A stretch of DNA of 64,000 bases from Rhodamnia argentea (Eukaryota > Streptophyta > Magnoliopsida > Myrtales > Myrtaceae). The first letter of the stretch is position 1, and each line of letters opens with the position of its first letter. The notes beneath the pieces were generated by a model. The model did not search any database and was not told the origin of the DNA. It saw only the letters and a list, made by a program, of their open reading frames with translations. The DNA is taken from the NCBI RefSeq assembly GCF_020921035.1, contig NC_063158.1, positions 3,392,001 through 3,456,000 on the forward strand, given 5' to 3'. Below are positions 59,343-64,000 of this stretch, in pieces. A program made the translations under genes and the position numbers.

Positions 59343-59947
59343 GTGCTTTTTTCGTCCCCTTTCAACTTCTATGTACTCGCTCACGCAACCAACTTTGCAT
59401 ATAGGCCTCACACATTGACATCCCTTTATCCAAACCGAAATTTTTTCTATATTTTCGTATTTCATACGTACATACGGAATAAAATTAGCGGCTACACGCT
59501 AGGTGTCACTCGTTTATTGGTGCTCTCCGCCGTCCACTTGCACACTCATCCGCATGAAATAATTTTGAAAATGATACCCGCGAAACCAATTTTCTCTCGC
59601 CCTAAACCTGCAAAAGCCTGTTTGCGCCGCCGCCTTCTTCCGTCTTCGCCTGCAGGCCCCAGCAAGCCCCTCATTTGCCTCCTAACATACTCAAATCACC
59701 ACGGCCAATCCATCCACCTCTTCATCTCCTCCCTCGCTCACCCCCTTTCCCTCCCTTTTGGGGTCGGCACCGGCCATCAAGCTGGGGAAACCAAACCGAG
59801 GCCGTTGCCACCCCCAAACCACATCAACCTCTCGCCATCGAGGACGACCTGAGCCCTAATTCGTGGCTCGTGCTTTCGAAAGAATACAACACTTCCCTAT
59901 TCGATCCGAAGGCCACCAACACCAACGGGCAAATCGGTCTCAACTAA
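59343..59947 (+). other. Open frames of unknown status
   Basis: Two overlapping frames (59343-59852, 169 codons; 59675-59947, 90 codons) cover a GC-richer patch at 59570-59950. The second ends SWLVLSKEYNTSLFDPKATN..GQIGLN, which is less biased than random intergenic frames. I recognise no family. Start and splice sites are not obvious. It may be a gene fragment or chance. Confidence 0.2.
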
Positions 59948-62047
59948 AATCATCTTAAATTCATCAACCACTTGTCATCATCTCCTTATTCAAATGCATC
60001 CACCTGATCAATTATGTTATTTGCATCTTCATCTCTCAATGGTTTGTTGTATAAAGGTGGGTTAACACACATAGTCCTAGAAGATCAAGTGAAAAAACAC
60101 TGACAGACAGTTTTAAACAAATTAGGGTTTTGATTTAGTCAGTAATAAAGGTCTTCATTAAAGATTACGAACAGTGAGCTTGTGGCTGGAGCAAGTGGGA
60201 CACTAGATTCTTGTTGATTCCTAGTGGTGGTGGCCCCATTAGAAAAAAAAAAGCTTGGAATAGCGACCTCACGTTAAGATAAGCCTAATCTGAAGATCAT
60301 TGGACACCAATCCTTTCATTACCCAATAAAAAGGCTGATTAAGACTTATATCTATGAAATGAAGAAGATGGGTACATAACTATTTCTTCTTCTTCTCTTA
60401 ATTTAATTCATTTAATATGTGTGCGTGATATTCTTTTCATATACAGATATATGGTAGGTTTCATTTTAGCCCGAGGCATGTTCTAGTCCTGTGGTTGCGG
60501 TTGGACAGTCGGGCATGGCGAAGAGGAAAATTTGTCGCGAAGCGACCCAAGACAAGAGGACGAATTGATGGCGAATGATGTGAAGAATCTTGAATTTATA
60601 TGGGTCTCATGGAGATTCCTCAAGTGTGAGGGATTGAAGCCTTGGATTAGACCACCCAGAAAATGACAAAAACCGTAATTGTGGATGCAATCAAATTGAT
60701 CTTGGACACTTCCGGTATGGTTGTGAATTTTGGACAAAATAATATGAAATGGACCGGGGCCGAGAGAGAAATCATCTTTAGAGTTAAAGGACCATCACCT
60801 TATTTCTTCTTTTGAATCTTGCCGTCTTGCCGTAGAGTTAAGCATACGAAACAAGTTTGATATTCTCCATGCCGTTGACACTTGAAAAATAACCATGTCC
60901 CCTTAATCGACATAACGATAATACGAAGCTCAATATCGAATCGTTGACAACAATATGCGATAGACATGATTGTTGACGTTCGATAAGATGCCAATATGAG
61001 TTCAGTATCATTGAGCTATCAATGATCAAGAGACGTCATGATTATGCTACACCGATAAAACCTAGACATGTTGAAGATAGAAGACCAAACCAAGATGCCA
61101 AGGAAATATCGATCAGTAAATCCTATATTTTCCATAATATGCACATTAATCTCATGGATCATACATCGACATGTTTGGATATGGAAAAACTCATCACTTA
61201 TTTCCAATTTAGGATTTTTTTTTTTCTTTTTCACTTTCTTTAGGACCTTAGCAAGTAGCTTTCCTAGGCCCTTCATCAATTGTCAAATTTGGAATCGTTT
61301 GTCATGTATCGATTATTTGTGGGATTATAGGTAGAAGATACTAGTCTCCATAAAAGAATCTTCTTCTTCTTTTTCTTTCTTTGGGACCCTTTACATCTTG
61401 TGGTTTACAAGAACACATGCAGATAGTAGACGTACCCCAAAAGCAATGCAGCCTCTGACCGACTTTAACATGTTAGGGTTGTAAATCAATAGCGTAATAA
61501 GGTACAATTGGGACCAACTTGAATCTCACATTATGAATTCTGACTGCACTATATAAGTGGGAAAACGTGTTGAGCGATGACAAGCAATCTGTGTAGGCAT
61601 AATTCGATCTAATATTATAACTATACATTAACTTTAGATACTTCATTATCTTCCAGTTTGATTGGGCTTCTTCAGAATTATAAGATGAACAAACCCTCGT
61701 TATATTGACGAATTCGAAAAGTTATAACTTGAGAAATTACCTGAAAATTCAAGCGAGTCTAAAACGACCTATACTTTGGCTGCCTTCTTAGGTTTATGGT
61801 CGCAACCGAAAGCTATTCAGATTTCTAAATGTCAATGAGAACAATCACTGGTGTCTTCGAATGTCGTAAAGACTCATGGTGTTCAAAATATTAAATAAAA
61901 ATACGATCACTTCTCTAATCCCAAAAACCCTGGAGAATCACAAAATCTAAAAGTAAAAGCCACCAAGAAAATCCCACTAATAATACCAACTGTTAAATCA
62001 TCTTAACATTTGGACCCAAAAAAAAAAAAAAATCATCTTAACATGTT
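59948..62047. other. Intergenic
   Basis: No gene, RNA or repeat with identifiable ends was recognised on either strand. Confidence 0.4.
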
Positions 62048-62390
62048 TGTTTTTTGGAATAATAGTCCAAAAAAGTCCTAACAACGGCTAATTCAGTCAT
62101 AAACTTTTTAATTGTGTCAATGTAGCCCTAACACTTTTGATGATTTGCCAATTTAATCCTAAACCTTTGGATAATTTGTCAATGTAATCATTTCATTTAA
62201 TCAAAATTTTTAAAAGTTTAGAACTAATTTAGAAAAATTTTAAAAGGTTTAGGATTGAATTGACAAAAATGAAATGTTTATAATCAATTTGACAAATGTC
62301 AAAAGGTTTAGGACTATAATGGCACAATTAAAAGGTTTAGAGTTAAATTAGCTACCGTGCAATAAGTTAACTTTCTAGACAATTTTCTCT
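62048..62390. repeat. Hairpin repeat related to the AGTCCTAAAC MITEs (no core)
   Basis: The left part AAAAAGTCCTAAC..CAATTTAATCCTAAACC is the inverse of the right part AAGGTTTAGGATTGAATTGAC..AGGTTTAGAGTTAAATTAGC. The two halves meet near 62210 without a GC-rich core, unlike 57172-57840. It is the same subfamily as the half element at 44935-45135. Confidence 0.6.
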
Positions 62391-63089
62391 ATTCTTTTCC
62401 GTAGAAATATGTGCACTTGTCAATTTCCACATTCGATCATCGTTTGCATTTCCTTTTTCTAACACCCTCGTGTGGAAAGCTTCCTCCAAAGTACCAAAAA
62501 AACATTGGAAGACTCCCCCCCTGAGGGCTCCTCAGTTGTGTTCTAACTGCAATCAAGAATGTCTCAACTTGATGAAGATGATGTTTTGTGTTAGTTGATA
62601 CGCAGAACATCTGTCGATTGTCTCGTCTCACTTTGGACCTTGAAGAGGTTTAAAACTAAGGTCAAACTGATCGCGGAGGACAAGAGCGTAAGCTCGAAGC
62701 GCCACAAAATATCCCGACGACTTGATCCCCGCCTCTCTCTCGATCTCGCTGCGCAACAGGGGAGCGGCACATCCGATGTTTCACCAGTACGAAGAAGAGA
62801 ACAAAAGCTTGGACAGCCCGCAAGACCCAATTTTTCTCTTTTTTGATTTTGTCTCTTCGGGAACAGAGCCACCGTATATGAATTCGGGGCGAAAGGAAAA
62901 TGAGAAAACATTAACCTCGAAAAACAGGGGGTCGTCACTCTCTCTCTCGCACGCCCCAAGCCAACCCCATTTTCCCTCCTTGTTCTCTCCGACTGCCGCT
63001 CCCCCACAACCCAATTCGCGAACCACCCCCATCCCTCCTTTTCAATTTCAATTTCAATTTCGTCTCGACCCAACCATGAACCTTCCAAA

Positions 63090-63820
63090 ATGACCCGCAC
63101 CCGCCACTCCCGGAGCCGGAGCCCGGATCCAGAAGAAGACTCCAAGCCCACAACCTCCTCCTCCTCCTCGTCCGGCGGGGGAACCGCCATGAGGGTCATC
63201 GTCCCTCTGCAAGGGGTCGTCCAAGGCAGAGGAGGCCTCGTGCTCGGCTCCGTCATACCCTGCGCCCTCTTCTACTTCCTTCAGCTCTACCTCAAGAGGA
63301 ACAGGTCGCGGAAGCCTCCGCCGCCGTCTCCTTCGTCCTCGGCGGAGCACCTGCCCGAGGTACCCGGGCTGCAGAGGACCCTTTCCCGGGCCCACCTCTC
63401 ACCCCGGGGTCCGGGCGGGCCAGCTCACGTGTCGGGCCGGGTGAATGCGATTCTGAGGAGTGGGGATTCGCCGGATAGTGTTGGGGAGAAAAAGTATTTG
63501 GAGGATACTTATGATGAGAGGAGTAATCCAGATGGGGTTATTCAGCTTGGTTTGGCTGAGAACAAGGTGGGATTTCCACCCCCCCTTTTTTTTTTTGTGT
63601 TGGATGATTTTTTCTTGTTGTTTTGATTTTGGTTGGTTTGATTTGGTTGAGTTAATCTTATGACTTCTTGTTTGTGGGATTTTGATGGGTGCAGGTGGGT
63701 TTGGATTTGGTTCGGAATTGGATGGTGGAGAATGGGAGGGGGGTAATGCTTGGGGATGAGTTGAGCATCAGTGGAATTACAAATTACCAGCCTTTTGATG
63801 GATTGATGGAGTTGAAAGTT
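63090..63820 (+). CDS. ACS10: Probable aminotransferase ACS10-type, exons 1-2 (3' end outside window)
   Basis: Exon 1 is 63090-63566 and exon 2 is 63695-63820, both phase 0; a donor GTAAG at 63821 shows the gene runs on past the window edge. It belongs to the ACC-synthase-like class I PLP aminotransferases. Arabidopsis ACS10 and ACS12 in this clade act as amino-acid aminotransferases rather than ACC synthases (family knowledge). Seen: an Arg/Ser/Pro-rich head, then MRVIVPLQGVVQGRGG and a hydrophobic segment LVLGSVIPCALFYFLQLYL (about 51-69), a poly-Pro/Ser linker, then the start of the catalytic fold (NPDGVIQLGLAENK and ISGITNYQPFDGLMELKV). The MTRT..RSRS head favours ACS10 over ACS12. The PLP Lys lies outside the window. 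The leader upstream is CT-rich. Confidence 0.85.
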
Positions 63821-64000
63821 GTAAGATGCTTCGAGTTCGTGTTCGCTAAGTACTGTCTATGCCTGTTGTATTCGTATTGCGAATTTTGACGACGTGTCAT
63901 GTTACTATGTGCATTCACGTGAAGTGAAGTTGATGAAGCTGTTATAGATGTTCATTGATTGTGGACATTTTTCTTTGTCTTGGTTCTTGTGATTGACAAT

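Noticed and set aside
62591..63256. 221-codon - strand frame before and across ACS10 exon 1
   Set aside because: It covers the CT-rich leader and the antisense of a conserved exon, and has no domain.

Overview
This is a 64 kb piece of a plant nuclear chromosome. It carries spliced genes with GT..AG introns, plant-type LTR retrotransposons and many short inverted-repeat elements. The proteins are dicot-like, and the abundant short elements ending in GGGAAAATTAC..AGTCCTAAACC recall Myrtaceae genomes such as Eucalyptus; that taxonomic guess is inference only. I found no CRISPR arrays, operons or rRNA genes, and no tRNA gene apart from a tRNA-derived SINE.

Layout. 1-7.7 kb: part of a large LTR, a LINE relic and a decayed but complete Ty1/copia element (Copia-1, 2258-7688). 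8.8-47.3 kb: a cluster of CYP76-type cytochrome P450 genes broken up by transposons. Three P450 genes look intact and all read on the + strand (8848-10554, 26539-28754, 45647-47261). Each has two exons, a phase-0 intron at the same place (just before the I-helix) and encodes 498-499 residues. Three P450 relics lie between them: a tail fused in frame to a copia RNase H fragment (about 17150-17376), a pseudogene (19625-21390) and a 47-codon remnant (32302-32445). 10.33-13.2 kb is repeated, split in two, at 17.15-18.25 kb and 22.65-24.2 kb. This is the trace of a tandem duplication later edited by deletions and insertions. 48-64 kb: a more conserved stretch with a phosphate-translocator-like gene (49566-50627), the guard-cell anion channel gene SLAC1 (54256-56793) and the first two exons of an ACS10-type aminotransferase gene (63090 onward, cut by the window edge).

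Mobile DNA. There are three copia elements: Copia-1 with both LTRs, Copia-2 truncated at both ends, and Copia-3 on the - strand with a large INT-RT deletion. There are also four solo LTRs, three of them with a recognisable target duplication. A Mutator-like MITE family has 9-bp duplications, and there is one hAT-like MITE with an 8-bp duplication, further hairpin elements and one SINE. Copia stop codons and catalytic losses are mostly C-to-T or G-to-A changes.

How the genes relate. The P450s are ER-anchored monooxygenases, probably of terpenoid or phenylpropanoid metabolism, that grew in number by local duplication. SLAC1, the translocator and ACS10 are unrelated housekeeping or physiological genes in a conserved neighbourhood. 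I see no new molecular system. The most unusual features are the in-frame retrotransposon/P450 junction and the duplicated block whose second copy preserves the empty target site of a small solo LTR.
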